From positions 48,731 to 112,730 of the forward strand of contig CAJNOI010000134.1 of the NCBI GenBank assembly GCA_905250115.1: a stretch of 64,000 nt of DNA. Reading direction: 5' to 3'. Each line of letters starts with the position of its first letter. Position 1 is the first letter of the stretch. Shown here one piece after another: positions 32,856 through 47,860 of the stretch. The DNA is from Adineta steineri (taxonomy: Eukaryota > Rotifera > Eurotatoria > Adinetida > Adinetidae). Both the position numbers and the translations under genes were made by a program. The notes under the pieces were generated by a model, which saw only the letters and a program-made list of their open reading frames with translations, made no database searches and was not told the DNA's origin.

Positions 32856-35039
32856 TCAATCAACCTCAACATCAAATTTTTGCACTCGATGATTACCCCA
32901 ATCGACGACATAGAGATTACCTTCTTGATCAAATGATAAACAAATAGGACAATTGAATTGATTTGGTTGTTTTCCTTCGCCATTTCCACGAACAATAATT
33001 GAACCTTCACGAGATCCTTTTGACCAACGCATAATTCTATTATTACCTGAATCAGCTACATAAACATTACCCAAATGATCAACAATAATTCCTTCTGGAT
33101 ATGATAATTGTGCAAGATTATCTCCTTCACCTTGTCCACCAGCAACAACAATACCTTCTGTTGCACTTGACATCCATTTCATTACACGATCATTACCCGA
33201 ATCTGATACATAAACTGACTCTTCTTTATCAACAAAAATATAAGTAGGAAAATTAAGTTGATTGAGATGATCGCCTTTACCATTTCCACCAGCTACGACT
33301 ATTCCTTTCTTATCATTTTGTTTCCATCGTCTTACTTCATTCTTTCTCCAATCTGAAACATAAAGATCTCCATTATGATCAATTGTTAATTGTGAACAAT
33401 CAATTTTAGAAATGATTGTTTGACGATTTTTTGTATTTCGACGAGACCAACGTACTACTCGTCTATTTCCCCAATCACATATAACAAGAGCATCATTATT
33501 TTTATCAAGAATTACATCAGTTGGAAGATTCAATTGATCTCTTCGATTTCCTTTTCCATTTCCACCAGCAACAACTTGTCCATGATTTGTATCATATTTC
33601 CATTTGACAATACGATGATTCCACCAGTCAGCAATATAAATTGTTTGATCATCATCAACACAAATTCCATAAGGCCAATAGAGTTGATTAGATTGATCAC
33701 CTTCACCATAACCTCCAGCAATAGTCGATCCGTATTGTTTCCATTTTGTATGATTATTAATATTTATAGAAGAAATAGCTTTTACTAAAAAAACAAGATA
33801 AAATATCAATCACAAACGATTTTAATCATCTAGATTTGAATATTGAATAAAGAAGTATAATCTCATTAAATCTATCGCTTAACTATAGTAGAAATCAATT
33901 GAACTCTTCTTTCTTTTCTATGTGTAATTTCACTTTCATATATCTTTTCACAGTTTAAAATTGAAATACATCGGTTGAAATAGATCAATCAAAGATCAGA
34001 ATGCTAATTATATAAGTTTCTTATACCACATTGTAAATATGTGTCGAATAGTCAAATCACTCAACCATGATAATTCAATTTTATTCCATATCGATATCTG
34101 AACCCGATCGAATCAGTTTCGAAGAAAAATACGAATTTTTCATTCTTAATATTAAGTGTATAATTAAAATCCGGATTCACATCGTGTCTTAAGTATTAAG
34201 GGATATGCTTTTTTTTTCTTATACATTTTGTGTCCTTAATAGTTTATCTATTACATACAAGGTGAATATGTCAAAAGGCGAAGAATATTTCACGCTTTTA
34301 TCCGTGTCTGTAATAGATTAATTATTTTAAAAAATCTTAAATTGTACTTGTAAATTACAATAGAATAATTATGAATTCAACAACTAATTTTTATTTTTGA
34401 TCATCCATAACTGTAAATTAATCTTCATTTTTCTAACGAAAAAAAAATATATTTACATAGGACATCCCTTTTAATTTACAGACTCATGTCAATAATTTTC
34501 TATATCTATTTAATAAACTTACCAGTTGATACAAAAACCGAAATTTTATGAATAAGTGGTGTAGTCTCTTGTTGAATTGAAATTGTTGATAGTTTATCAA
34601 GTTCTTGTGATAATTGTTTTAATTTTAGATTAAATTGATTTAAATCAATTTCATTAAAATCATTTTCTTGATGAATATCTTTTAATTGTTCCGATAATTT
34701 CGTTAAATTAATTTCCACATCATTAAAATGCTCATTGCTATGTTTCAATAAAACTTCTCGACATTCCCTAGCTGTTTTTTCAATTGTATGAATTGATTCT
34801 TCTTCCCATTTATTAATTTCTTTTATTAATGAATGTATTTGTGGATGATTTGTTTGTTCATTAAGTGTTTGACGAAAAACCGCAAGATTTAATTCTACAT
34901 GATGTAATTGTTTATTTAATTCTTGACGATGATCTGTTAAATGATCATAACAAAATAATTGTAAACAACCTTCACATCGAACAGTACGTTTTTCTTTATC
35001 ACATGTAATACAACGACTTTTAATAGCGTCAGTTGCCAT
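32856..35039 (-). CDS. B-box/coiled-coil/NHL-repeat protein, copy B (complete)
   Basis: Exon 1 is 35039-34523 (517 nt, phase 1). A 738-bp intron spans 34522-33785 and exon 2 is 33784-32856, giving 481 aa. The B-box is 'CITCDKEKRTVRCEGC' with 'FCYDHLTDHR', followed by a coiled coil and then six NHL blades, such as 'QLNFPTYIFVDKEESVYVSD' and 'QLSYPEGIIVDHLGNVYVAD'. The last blade ends 'GNHRVQKFDVEVD'. It serves as the template for copy A. The two introns are long for this genome and differ in length and sequence while the exons stay close, so selection keeps both proteins. No signal peptide is seen in exon 1, so the protein is probably cytosolic. Confidence 0.9.
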
Positions 35040-35158
35040 CGATGGAATAGTTTAAATATTAATGTATACCAATTAATAATTGTGAGAATAGAAAATTGAA
35101 AAATATATACGAGTACCTAATAATTTAAGGGTGAGGTTGCAAACATGAAAATCAACTG

Positions 35159-35430
35159 GAGTCAATGTCAATAAATATTAAGGATAGGGTAAAGGAGCAA
35201 TCACGTACATACTTACTTATTAAGCGAATCACTGCTGTCATTTTTTTCTTGTTCAAGGATATTATCCTTGTAAGAGAGGATTTGTATTCTTTCGTTTTAT
35301 CTCTTCAATGAACACGAAAAAAAATCTTTTATCATATGGTTGACACTATAGAATAGTAGAACAGCAAAAGTAATTCGATGAATGACTACTATTTTTCTCG
35401 GGCCTATTGGTAAAACGAAAAGTAACAGAA
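35159..35430 (-). promoter_or_regulatory. Duplicated upstream block of copy B
   Basis: Counterpart of 32169-32434, lying about 120-390 bp before the copy B ATG. The conserved islands are the same, with diverged DNA between them. Confidence 0.6.
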
Positions 35431-37296
35431 TCATAAAAAAAAAATCTTTTTTTTGCCGTGTAAGTTATCAATCAATAATACGTTCATGATCAAGGATGTC
35501 GTTTTTCTTTTTTTAAATAATCATTAGAGATAAATCGATAATAAAAAATTATTTAGGAGAACGACTTTCCGCTGACTGGTATTTATTTTATTTTCTATTA
35601 AGAATAAAATACTAATAATATGAAACATTAAAATGAATAGACTATAAACTTGATATAAAAAAGTTATAGAGTGTGGATCTACTCTTGACGTCTTTTTCTA
35701 TAAATAAGATAGACATTTGAAGGTTTATATAAAAATATTTTGAATATATATATGTGATGAAATAAGGACAATATTCCGATCATCGAAATTATCAACATAA
35801 AATAAATGATAGAATTGTGAATATCTCTAAATTCGAATAAAATCACATAAGAGAAAACAACCAGTGATGAATTTATGTTGCGAATGTATACATAGAAAAT
35901 GCCGTATATTAGTAAAAAAAACATGGAGTCACGGTTTCGTTTTACTCATAATATAAATCATCATTAGTCATCCTACATGAAACTTTTCTAATTTTCAATA
36001 TCTTTTCTATCTGATGTATTCAATTAATTTAAGAAACCGAAGAAATATATTTTTGTCTAGATGATGACTAGCTTATTGTCTTTTACAATGAAATTAAAAA
36101 ATCTTGTTGAAGTTTTTTAAGAACTACAGAAAATAAATATGATAATTTTCTCAATAAATTCATTTTGTTTATGTACGAAATTTTCAACATATATTTAATT
36201 ATAAAACAGATGTAACATATTATATGGCTAAACAATATTTATGTACACTATTGACTAAGGAAGTACGCATACCGCTTTTTATTGCAACTACTTTTCATGT
36301 TTTGGAAGGATGTTTTAATAATATATGATCTATGAATATTGCTTTATAACAATAAGAAATAGAACATTCTTAGATATAAATTATGCAATTGATTTATTAT
36401 CATCATTATATTTTTTAATGTGATTGTTATTGCTATAGTGGCAACAAGTAATATAAAATAGTCCTAGATGAACATAGTTTACAAAATCCATTCTTTCTTC
36501 AATCTTCTTGTCCAATCGTAATGATTTAAACTGAAATAACGTATAGCAGAAAAGATAATGTTATTTGGTTTTTAAACTCAGATAATTTTTTTATCAGTTA
36601 GTAAATGTAATGATTACGTTCGATCAATATTATTCTTTATTTCTTATATTTATGAAGTTTCCATAATCTAATGTAAATTTATGGAAGCAATATTTACATC
36701 TACTATTGTGTATACATAAAAGATCCAGAAAAACATTTGAAATCGCTTTAAAAAACGATACAAGTAAATTACATTGTTCAGAGAAATGACTTTACGATAT
36801 TTGAGCAACTTCAATACTCATATTAAATGTATTTGTGTTTGTTTTTCAATGTTGAAATATATGGATATTTCGCATTCTGTTTATGTTTGTAATGATAGTT
36901 AACTAGATAAAATCTAATTATTAGTTTATTTGATAAACTATTTTGCTGAAAATTCTTATCAATATATATTCTATCAATATTTTGCAACATAGCATATGCA
37001 TAACCGAGTATTTCATTGGAAGTTATTCTCGTATATGGATTAAAAATACTTTGTAATTAGTACTTTTTCATAAAAACAGTGTAGAATCTATTTTGTCGAT
37101 GTCTTTCGTACAGTACAAAATATTTATTGTATATTGATTTATCGCGGAAAGCCGTTTGAACTACTTCATATTTATAGAAGAATAAACGTTATTTGGAAAT
37201 CTATTTCACATTTTTATAAATGAAGAGTTAGAATATTTTCTCTAGGATATATTATAAATATGATTTACAGTAAAAACTGTAAGTAGGTCTTCTATT
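35431..37296. other. Intergenic stretch
   Basis: AT-rich, with no supported gene. An 81-codon hydrophobic frame at 35679-35924 lacks family features and is not called. Confidence 0.5.
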
Positions 37297-37932
37297 TCAT
37301 ATTTCAATAAATAAATCTGTTGATGTTGTTGTAGTCTCTGTTGTTGTTGTTGTTGTTGCTGTTGTTGTAGTCTTTGTTGTTGTTGTTATTTCTGTTGTTG
37401 TAGCCTCTGTTGATGTATCTACTGTTATTACATTATCTAAAACGGCAAAGAAATAATAATGAATAATATTATAATTAAAACATTAATTATGATAATAGTT
37501 TGGCTTATGTAGAGAAGCAAACGTATATAACTATGTACTTAATTTATAGTTTTTAAGAACATGGAAATATAATTCGTATTTATCAAACATATAACTGATT
37601 ACATACCAAACGTTGTCGATTGCAATTTATCAGTAGTTGCTAATAATTTCGTTGATTCTGTCACTAATGATGTTAAATTTGGTAAGGTTGTTGTTGTTGT
37701 TGTTGTTTTTGACTTTTTAGTAAGAACGACACTTGTTGGAATAACAATTATTGCAATGACTACGATAGCGATAACAATTCCAATAATAATCCATAATCTT
37801 TTTCTTCTAGCAACTGTACTTCTAAATAATTCAAATTTATTTAATATATATTCTGCATAATAAAGATTATATATACTCTGTTGTGGCTGATGAAATTGAT
37901 ATACGATATGTTGCTTCTGGCATTGATAAAGT
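37297..37932 (-). CDS. Single-pass membrane protein with Thr-rich stalk (5' exon not found)
   Basis: The visible exons are 37932-37617 (acceptor TTTGCTTAG just upstream) and 37436-37297, joined across a 180-bp intron in frame at Phe-Asp. After a cytoplasmic part of about 45 residues ('RSTVARRKRLW') there is one strong TM ('IIIGIVIAIVVIAIIVIPTS'). A Thr-rich stretch encoded by ACA repeats follows, ending 'STDLFIEI' and stop. Type II topology (N inside) is inferred. A first coding exon with the ATG must lie upstream but is not evident. The same plan, short cytoplasmic region then TM then Thr/Asn-rich ectodomain, is seen in the Hint protein at 39105, so this may be the membrane part of a shortened relative. 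Confidence 0.5.
37325..37420. repeat. GTT/CAA microsatellite coding for Thr
   Basis: Imperfect trinucleotide repeat of GTTGTT/TGTTGT. On the minus strand it reads as ACA codons within the Thr-rich stalk. Confidence 0.8.
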
Positions 37933-39104
37933 CTAAGCAAACGAAAATGTGAACATTAATATACAATCGAAATAACTTACAATATTAAACTAATTAATTT
38001 TTTTGATTATTAAAATATTGTGTATGTATATATATTATCGTCAGTTCTTTTCAATAAAATAAATTAATGTCGTAGAAATTTACTGAAACAAGCTTTTGTA
38101 ATTATTAACTCAAACCATCTGTTATTTTAATTGCTATGCGTCTACTTTTTTTTTTGAAGACATATGCTATAATGAAAAAAAAACATTGTCTAAGTAAGAT
38201 TAGATATTGATAGCATGAATAACTCTTGTAACAAAAATCATGATTAAAGCTTCAGTTTGTCTGAGTTTACTGATATGTTCCGAGGAAATAGTTTTATCAG
38301 GGAATATAACACGATCGACGTCATGTTATTGCAAAATATTTTTTTTTGACTCATGTTATTCTTAATGACAAAACATAAATATTAGAATTGCGTAGTAATG
38401 TGTTTGACGTTATTTATAAGAGATCAACTTTTTCAGTTTTATTTCTATTTCGAAGCAATATGAAGGATTGAATATTCAAACCATAATTAATAAATCGATC
38501 ACTTTATAAAAACCAATATTTGATACTTAGAATAGTTTTGCAATTGATGAGAGAATGTTACAAGGACTGACATACATTTTTGTTCAAATGTTATTCATTG
38601 TCGACACAAGAAACATTAAAAGAATATGAATGCATGTTTTGATTCCACTAAAGAGATCGGCTTTTTCAATACGATGAAAATCTTAGTATTATCTATGAAT
38701 TCTGAGTGAGATGGAATCATTTGTAGAAATTCCATTATAATTTTAGGTTTTATACATCTCTTATTTGTAGATAAAATTTGAGATCATATCCTATCAACTA
38801 CTTGATGAAGTTGTTGTCGTCAGAATGACTTGCTCAAATTTCATGTAATATACTTTATAAAAGATTGTAGATTTAGTAATAAATATTAACTTCTCATCTT
38901 TCCTTATAATGAATACTCGAATATGAGCTTGAAGTTATTCGATTTTATTGATTTTTTGTCTGACCCTTTAGCATGTTTTTTTATTTTTAAATTCTTCAGT
39001 TTTCAAAACAAAAAAAAGCCTACTCACATATGTAATATAAAATAACAGCAACGGTAATCTAGTCTTAGAAATACTTATATCGAGATTAATAGTATAAATT
39101 AACC
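37933..39104. other. Intergenic stretch
   Basis: Contains the unseen 5' end of the Thr-stalk gene. No other gene or repeat is seen. Confidence 0.4.
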
Positions 39105-40340
39105 ATGATCAACTCTCGCCAAAATGCAATTATGCCTGTTGTTTATGATTTACCATATGTTCCTCCAAGCTCTTATCGGTACGTATTATTCAAAATATTT
39201 CAACATCATAAATGATTTTATGTACACTTTATCTGCATATGTAGAAAAAATCGTTCAGCATCTATTTCCGATTCTTACTGTTTATGTGGTAATAAGCTTA
39301 AATGTTTACTTGGACTCATTCTTACTACTATCGTTGGTATTGCACTTGTCATAGCCTTAGCATTTATTATTACATCTATTAAAAACGACGAATCGACAAA
39401 CAACAGTATGCTTTAATTTTATCAGTTGAAGACAATGTTAAAAAAATATAATTCTTTTATTGATAGATTTAATGATTGATGCAAATAATACTTCAGGCAG
39501 TAACATCACGATGATAACAACAAATGATTTTGTTAAAGATTCAGGATGTTATTTTGGTGGAGATTTTGTTAATCTCGTTAATGGAAATTATCGACGAATT
39601 GATCAATTACAAGTAGGTGATCGTATATGGTCACTTGCTAACGATGGACAAACATTAATCGAAGATGAAATGATTTTAATGATGCATTCCGAATCAAATA
39701 GTTCAAGTATATATTTACTACTTTTTAAATTACGATTGATTCCTTTATTTATTTAGTTTCTTTCTATACATTTATAACATTCGACGGACATTTTCTTAGT
39801 TTAACGGGTACTCATTATATTGCCGTTATTGATATCGAATTGAACACAACAATATATATACAAGCCTCTAAAGTAGCAAATAAACATCAGCTTATAATGC
39901 CAAATCGTACAGTTAAAATAAATAAAATAATCCAGTCTTTTCGTACTGGTTTTTATTCACCATTAACCACAACGGGTAATTTACTTGTCAATAATATTTC
40001 AACTTCAGTTTATGTTGCTAGGTGAATATAACATAGTATAGAAACGAGCAAATCTATTGTTCCTTTTTTGTTTAGTTATGAAGTATTACCTGAAATTCTT
40101 CATAGAGTTTTTACTCCAATTCGAATGTATTACTATTTAATGCGATGGTTATTTGGAAATAATTATAATCCATTTGAAAGTAATATTACAAATGGTTTAC
40201 ATCCATTACCTGCTTTTCTCAAAGCAAATGAAACTACTATTCGTTTTCTTTACAATACTGAGAAGAATATGATATTAATAATTATCATGACTTTGACAAT
40301 GTATCTAAGTCAAAAGTACATTAAACGGAGTGCTATATGA
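39105..40340 (+). CDS. Membrane-anchored Hedgehog-type Hint (hog) domain protein, five exons
   Basis: Begins at ATG 39105 ('MINSRQNAIMP'). The splice at about 39179/39243 gives a cytoplasmic 'RKNRSASISD' and a TM ('LLGLILTTIVGIALVIALAF'). After an Asn/Thr-rich spacer comes the Hint domain: 'SGCYFGGDFVNLVNGNYRRI' with the nucleophile Cys, 'QLQVGDRIWSL', then 'FITFDGHFLSLTGTHYIAV' with the TxxH-type His, and 'YEVLPEILHRVFTPIRM' as the hog tail. Hint domains catalyse an N-S shift and self-cleavage, and in Hedgehog they attach cholesterol to the N-terminal product. Here the N-terminal side is only a short stalk with no Hedgehog signalling domain, so the released or modified product is unclear. 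It ends with a hydrophobic helix near the C-terminus ('MILIIIMTLTMYL'). Confidence 0.8.
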
Positions 40341-41303
40341 TTATTTCTTTATTATGTTCAATGTTTTATCTAATCTAACAAATGAATAGTTTATTTCGTT
40401 ATGATATTTTTACAATAGTAGATAATGTTTATTCTATTAATTTAAAGGACACATTTTTCTTTAATATTTATTTTTTTTTGTCCTTATATACTTTATATGA
40501 TTTTCATGTATACCAGATATTCGGATCCACACCCTTAAATATATAAAACGAATGAATTTATCTCAATTTAATCAATATTTGTTCAAGATTATTCAGTATA
40601 GTTGAAGGATCGGTAATAATCAATGAATGCATCAATTTCATTAAGTACATATATATATATCATTTTATGTGATGATAACGTCGCATAATAAGTCTTATCA
40701 GAATCTAAATTGTAAAATATAATGCAAGGAAAGCAATTGTTTTTACTTATCTACGCGTGTTTACTTTACAAGTAAATATGACCAATACTCGCTTTTCTTT
40801 TATATCATTATATATGACCTTTTTTTCCTCTATAATTATCGACAAAAATATGTTTTGATTTGTGTATTGTAACATACACCTTTGTTATTCTTTTTTTCGA
40901 ATGAAAATTCGATCTGACTGGCAATGTTCTACGTAACGGAAAGGTACTATGAATATACGACAATCCTACATTTCGCACTCGATTGTAAATATTGATTAAA
41001 CAGAAAAAATAATCCATGTTATTTTTCTTGATTAGACTGTATAGAAATTACGTCACACTTGAAGGATGATATCAGACATATCACATAAAGAACGAGATAT
41101 TACAATCGTTTAACTATAATCTGTTTTTATAAAAGAAATCGTTGCCTATTATTCATAACGTCATTACTTTTTCATTCATTTATATTTAATGTGGGACAAA
41201 GGTAAATGACGCACATTGTTTTGTCATTGATACTCCGCATCGGTTTTTTTCATCTATAAATATCATTGATCACTACAATTTATTATAGTAGATAAAAAAG
41301 AAA
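40341..41303. other. Intergenic stretch
   Basis: No supported gene. A lone C-rich motif (CCACACCC) near 40530 may be a decayed arm of the telomere-like family. A TATA-like 'CTATAAAT' at about 41254 lies 50 bp before the next ATG. Confidence 0.45.
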
Positions 41304-41771
41304 ATGTTCCCTTCTTGGTTTAAATATGCTTCGAGCTCTCAACGACAGAAACCAAGACGCCGACATCGTTATCCACGCCCAGCGCCCTCAAGAAATTATA
41401 ACTACGGTACTCCTTACGGCTATGGATATTCACCACATGTGCCTGGATATCCTTATAATAACTTTCATGATATTGGTGCTGTTGGTGTAGCACCTCCACT
41501 CATCACAAGTCATCATCATCACCATCATGGTGGAGGTAGTAGCTGTGGTGGAGGCAGTGGCGCAAGCTGTGGTGGGGCCAGTGGAGCCAGCTGTGGTGGT
41601 GTCGGCGGAGCGAGCTGCGGTGGAGGTGGTGGATCAAGTTGTGGTGGAAGTGGTGGATCAAGTTGTGGTGGAGGTGGCGGAGCTAGTTGTGGTGGAGGTG
41701 GCGGTGGTGGAGCAGGTTGTGGTGGAGGTGGAGGTGGAGGTGGTGGCTGTGGTGGAGGTGGAGGTAGTTGA
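41304..41771 (+). CDS. Gly/Cys/Ser-rich low-complexity protein with His cluster
   Basis: 155 aa, single exon. The N-terminal third is basic and Tyr/Pro-rich ('RQKPRRRHRYPRPAPSRNYNYG', trimmed here; 'YGTPYGYGYSPHVPGYPY'). Then come six His in a row and a tail of repeats of the type GGGGSSCGG and GGASCGGGG. The regular single Cys every 7-10 residues suggests cross-linking or metal binding; His6 next to it also points to metal. No signal peptide is seen. GGT/GGA codon-rich DNA makes this a GC island. The gene is real because the codon frame gives a uniform Gly/Cys/Ser pattern, while the other open frame (Val/Glu-rich) is its shadow. A relic of its 3' end lies at 48840-49010. Confidence 0.7.
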   Translation: MFPSWFKYASSSQRQKPRRRHRYPRPAPSRNYNYGTPYGYGYSPHVPGYPYNNFHDIGAVGVAPPLITSHHHHHHGGGSSCGGGSGASCGGASGASCGGVGGASCGGGGGSSCGGSGGSSCGGGGGASCGGGGGGGAGCGGGGGGGGGCGGGGGS

Positions 41772-42648
41772 AGTACACATTAATGACTTCGTTAATACAT
41801 GTGAACAACTATAAATATATTGTATACTATTTTTCTAAGTTCAGCATAAAATATACTTTTAAAATATCTATTGAACTACATTTTCGATATTATTTCTTAA
41901 TTTCTATTGTACATCTGTATTGCATACATATTGATAGTTAAAGATGACGAAGTCGAGTGATTCTTATCTATGGAATGATTAATTACAATGAGAATTTTTT
42001 TTTCAATATATCTTGAGGGTATGTGTGTAACAATGAGAGTAGAATAGATACCTACAATCCAACTCATATCCTTACACTTCTAGTTTTTTATCTTAAGAAA
42101 AATGTTCACAAAAAAAGTCATTGATTGTCTTAAGAAATAATTTATATTCATATTTTATAGACAGATAATCAATCATTGTTTTGTCCTCTGTTGTTTTGAG
42201 ATCTTTTCTTTCTATATATTAATAGCTTTCATATTTAATCAAGAAGAAGCTGCAAAACATCAATAAACAGAACGGAAAAAATATATATAAAGGAGGAGGA
42301 GGAGGAAAACGAACACATGCTCTAACTCTATCAGTTGATAACTATGCATTCATTCGTATCGTACGAATAGACATTCTTCCTACCAATATCGATTTATAAC
42401 TTTAATGATAAGTAATCATCTGATGTTTTTCGTCGATATGTATGTATCAATGAATTCTAGGCATGTTTTTTTCTTTCTTATAATTATCGCTTGATTCTCC
42501 ATGTTATTTACTCATTTAATAACATCCGCCGGATTTGTTATAATAACATGCATTATTCTCTTGTCTTTCTATTCTATTAAGACAAGACATTGACGTATCT
42601 CGTATAAGAATATTCAACTTGTTTTATCAAATTAATTTTTTTTTAAGT
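41772..42648. other. Intergenic stretch
   Basis: Holds a weak G-arm/C-arm hairpin at about 42015-42082 (GGGTATGTGTG ... CATATCCTTACAC) and a GGA-rich stretch near 42291. No gene is seen. Confidence 0.4.
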
Positions 42649-43907
42649 ATGGAATTATTTTCATTAACAACAAATATTACAATTACAGATATACAATGGC
42701 AAGCATATCCAATTGGTATCTTTCTACTATTATTATGTTTATTTATAATATTAGGAAATTTATTGATTATATATGTTATTATTCGTGAAAATACTTTACA
42801 TACATCGACATATTATTATATTGCATCATTGGCATTTGCAGATCTTTTAGTTGGATTAATTGTTATGCCATTTGCATTTATATTTGAAATGACTAATGAT
42901 GAGTATTGGTTATTTCGACGAAATTTACAATTTCTATGTGATTATTGGCATTCAATGGATATTTTCGCTTCTACAGCGTCAATTTTTGCTTTATGTATTA
43001 TTGGATTAGATCGTTATATAGCAATTACAAAACCAATTGAATATCTAAATTCATTTCTATCAAAAAAATGGGATTATATATTATCAATTATATGGATAAC
43101 GTCGGCAGTCATAGCATTTCCAGCTGTAGCTGTTTTTGGAACAGCACAAACAGTTTCTCGTATGTAAAGAAAAAATTTTTTAATCCGAAGATAAGTATTG
43201 TATTTCATTTAGGACAATTATCGATATCAAATGAAACACTATCAACATCTTCATCGTCATTTAAAGAATGTGAATTTCCAAATAATCCATATTATATCTT
43301 ATTCATTTCGATTATCTCGTTTTATTTACCATTAATTGTTATGATTTATTTTTATATTCAAGTTTATGCAGCAGCAAGACAACAAGCTGTAGCACTTCGT
43401 ACTGGTTATAAACATCATTATCGAATTAAATCCGCGAAATTATTGATTCCAAAATTGCATTTGAAAAAAAATAATGAGAAAGAACAATCAACAACGTCCA
43501 CACCTTCAGATCTAATAACACTTCGTATTCATCATGGTAAATATCATAATCCAAGTATAGAATCGATTAATGAAAAATCAATGAATAAAACTAAAAGAAA
43601 ACCTGTACAAACTAAAATTTCTTGGAAAAAATTTTCCAAAGATCAAAAAGCAGCGAAATTCATTGGTATTATTATGGGTGCATTTGTATTTTGTTGGCTA
43701 CCTTACTTCGTATATTTCTTATTAAGTGGTGTATTTTTCATTCGTTTAAAAGACGAACATTATCATGAACTTTTATTCAAAATATTCTCTTGGCTTGGAT
43801 ATGCTAATTCTGCTTTAGATGTTCTCGTTTATGTTGCCACTTCAAAAGAATTACGAATGACATTTTCTAAATTATTCGTACCACATAGATGTAGACGTAC
43901 ACATTGA
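42649..43907 (+). CDS. Biogenic-amine-type rhodopsin-family GPCR, two exons
   Basis: Exon 1 is 42649-43159, a 53-bp intron spans 43160-43212, and exon 2 is 43213-43907; about 400 aa. TM1 has 'LGNLLIIYVII' and TM2 'SLAFADLLVGLIVMPF'. TM3 'SMDIFASTASIFAL' has the Asp (3.32) that binds the amine in aminergic receptors, followed by 'LDRYIAITKP'. TM5 is 'FISIISFYLPLIVMIYF', then a long basic third loop. TM6 is 'GAFVFCWLPYFVYFL', and TM7 is 'GYANSALDVLVYVATSKELR'. The NPxxY motif is DVLVY here, so the conserved Pro is lost. Signalling through a G protein at the plasma membrane is expected; the amine is unknown. Confidence 0.9.
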
Positions 43908-44040
43908 TTTATATAGATAAAAAGCAATTTCAAAATTTATTCAAGAAGTTTTTTTTTCTAAAATATGCTTGACCGCCAACCCTTACGTTTACCTGAATGC
44001 TATTCTTTTGAACTAGTGTTTGAATAACTAATTGAGTCAA

Positions 44041-45072
44041 TCAAAGAAAGTATTGATGTATATGATGAAGAAATGATGTTAGAATATCAGGAGAAAAAAA
44101 ACGTCGATTGAAATTTGACTGAAAACTTAAACCAAGTACAAACAAATTGCCTTTTCCCATATGCGATCGATCGCTTGAAAATAACATTTGAAATAGTTCA
44201 ATAATTATTTCTGTATCAGAACTTTCCATATACAGGCTGTTCAATTTGGGTGATCGAATAGAAATATTCCAAGTACTATCTATGAGAGTTTTAAGTATAG
44301 CAGGAGAATCTCCAAAACATTGTTCATGATATGCAATGAGAGTACTGCAATGCGATATTTGTTTAGGAGTTAAATTTTTTTCCAGCTGCGTCGCGTTTAT
44401 ATTTCGTACAAATTTCTTAGTGAAACGATTGTAGACGAATAAAGTCGCATATGAGAATTCGAAATTTTTTGAAACGTGTTTCAGCGTAAGTGCTTTCAAT
44501 ATCTATCTGCAGCTTATCTAATGTAATCTGTACCTTGATCAGTTGTTTAATGTTTATCATAACCTCAAAGAATTTTGTTAGCACTTCAATATCGTGTATA
44601 TTGATGGAGAGACATTTAATGTAGGCCATCTGTGAAACATTTTGAAAGTCACCGGTTGTAAATATCTACGTGGGTCGCAAAGTTAATATTGTTAAGTTAG
44701 AGAGTGATGAGATCTTCATGATTTTGACTGTATCTTGATTACAACTTGTCACTGACAATACTGATAATGATGGTAACGAAAGAACTTTAGTTAAAAATGT
44801 ATCCGAATACTGTGAATGATATATGGTTATTGAACCAGCGAATATATGAGTGAAGTAATTGTGAATGATTATCGACGTTGATTTAAATTGTTGAACGCAT
44901 AGATTAGATCGAATCTATGGAAATACGAAAGAATGAGTAAGTAAAGCTCATCCGATAGAGATTCCGTTGAAGTAACTGATGAAATTTTTTTTCTATGAAT
45001 GAAGGCGATGATGTATACGTTATTGTATACATTGAAAAAGGATGAGAGATGCCTTGTACCATCCTGACTCAT
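44041..45072 (-). pseudogene. F-box protein pseudogene
   Basis: The minus strand from 45072 encodes 'ESLSDELYLLILSYFHRFDLIYAFNNLNQRR', an F-box of a type I recognise from a large bdelloid family, then hits a stop at 44869. Sequence continues in shifted frames ('HSYIRWFNNHISF', then 44629-44417, then 44499-44041 'LTPKQISHCSTLIAYHEQCFG'). An intact member would be one exon of several hundred codons; here at least three frame breaks separate the parts. F-box proteins select substrates for SCF ubiquitin ligases, but this copy cannot make a full product. Confidence 0.65.
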
Positions 45073-45220
45073 GTAATCAATTTGATTAATATGACAACCT
45101 TAGGATATTATTCATAAAACCATCTTGATGGTGAGGATATAAATATCTCATCCTCATGATTTCACATTTCGTTAAGAGATCTTTATGAAGAATAAAATCT
45201 TGTTTTATTATAGAAAACAG

Positions 45221-45330
45221 ATAAATGATTAGCTATTTCAGGAGTAAGATAAAAGCATAAATGATTAACTATTTCAAGAGTAAAATAAAAAAAATAAATG
45301 GTTAACTATTTCGAGAGTAAAATGAAAAGA
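45221..45330. repeat. Three tandem copies of a 36-37 bp unit
   Basis: ATAAATGATTAGCTATTTCA begins at 45221, with related copies beginning at 45257 and 45294. The copies differ at a few positions and end in GAGTAAAAT-like sequence. They lie between the F-box pseudogene and the protease 3' end. Confidence 0.8.
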
Positions 45331-45386
45331 TAAAAAATTAAAATAAAATTTAGTCCATAAGTTATATTTGCGAGGATTTCAAATTA

Positions 45387-47860
<2,474 letters not shown>

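Noticed and set aside
35679-35924. 81-codon hydrophobic minus-strand frame
   Set aside because: Low-complexity Ile/Phe/Tyr composition typical of non-coding AT-rich DNA.
41527-41814. Val/Glu-rich open frame overlapping the Gly-rich gene
   Set aside because: Frame shadow of GGT/GGA repeats; the Gly/Cys/Ser frame has a sensible start and composition.
45221-45330. CRISPR-like array
   Set aside because: Three contiguous diverged tandem copies without unique spacers, in a eukaryotic genome.
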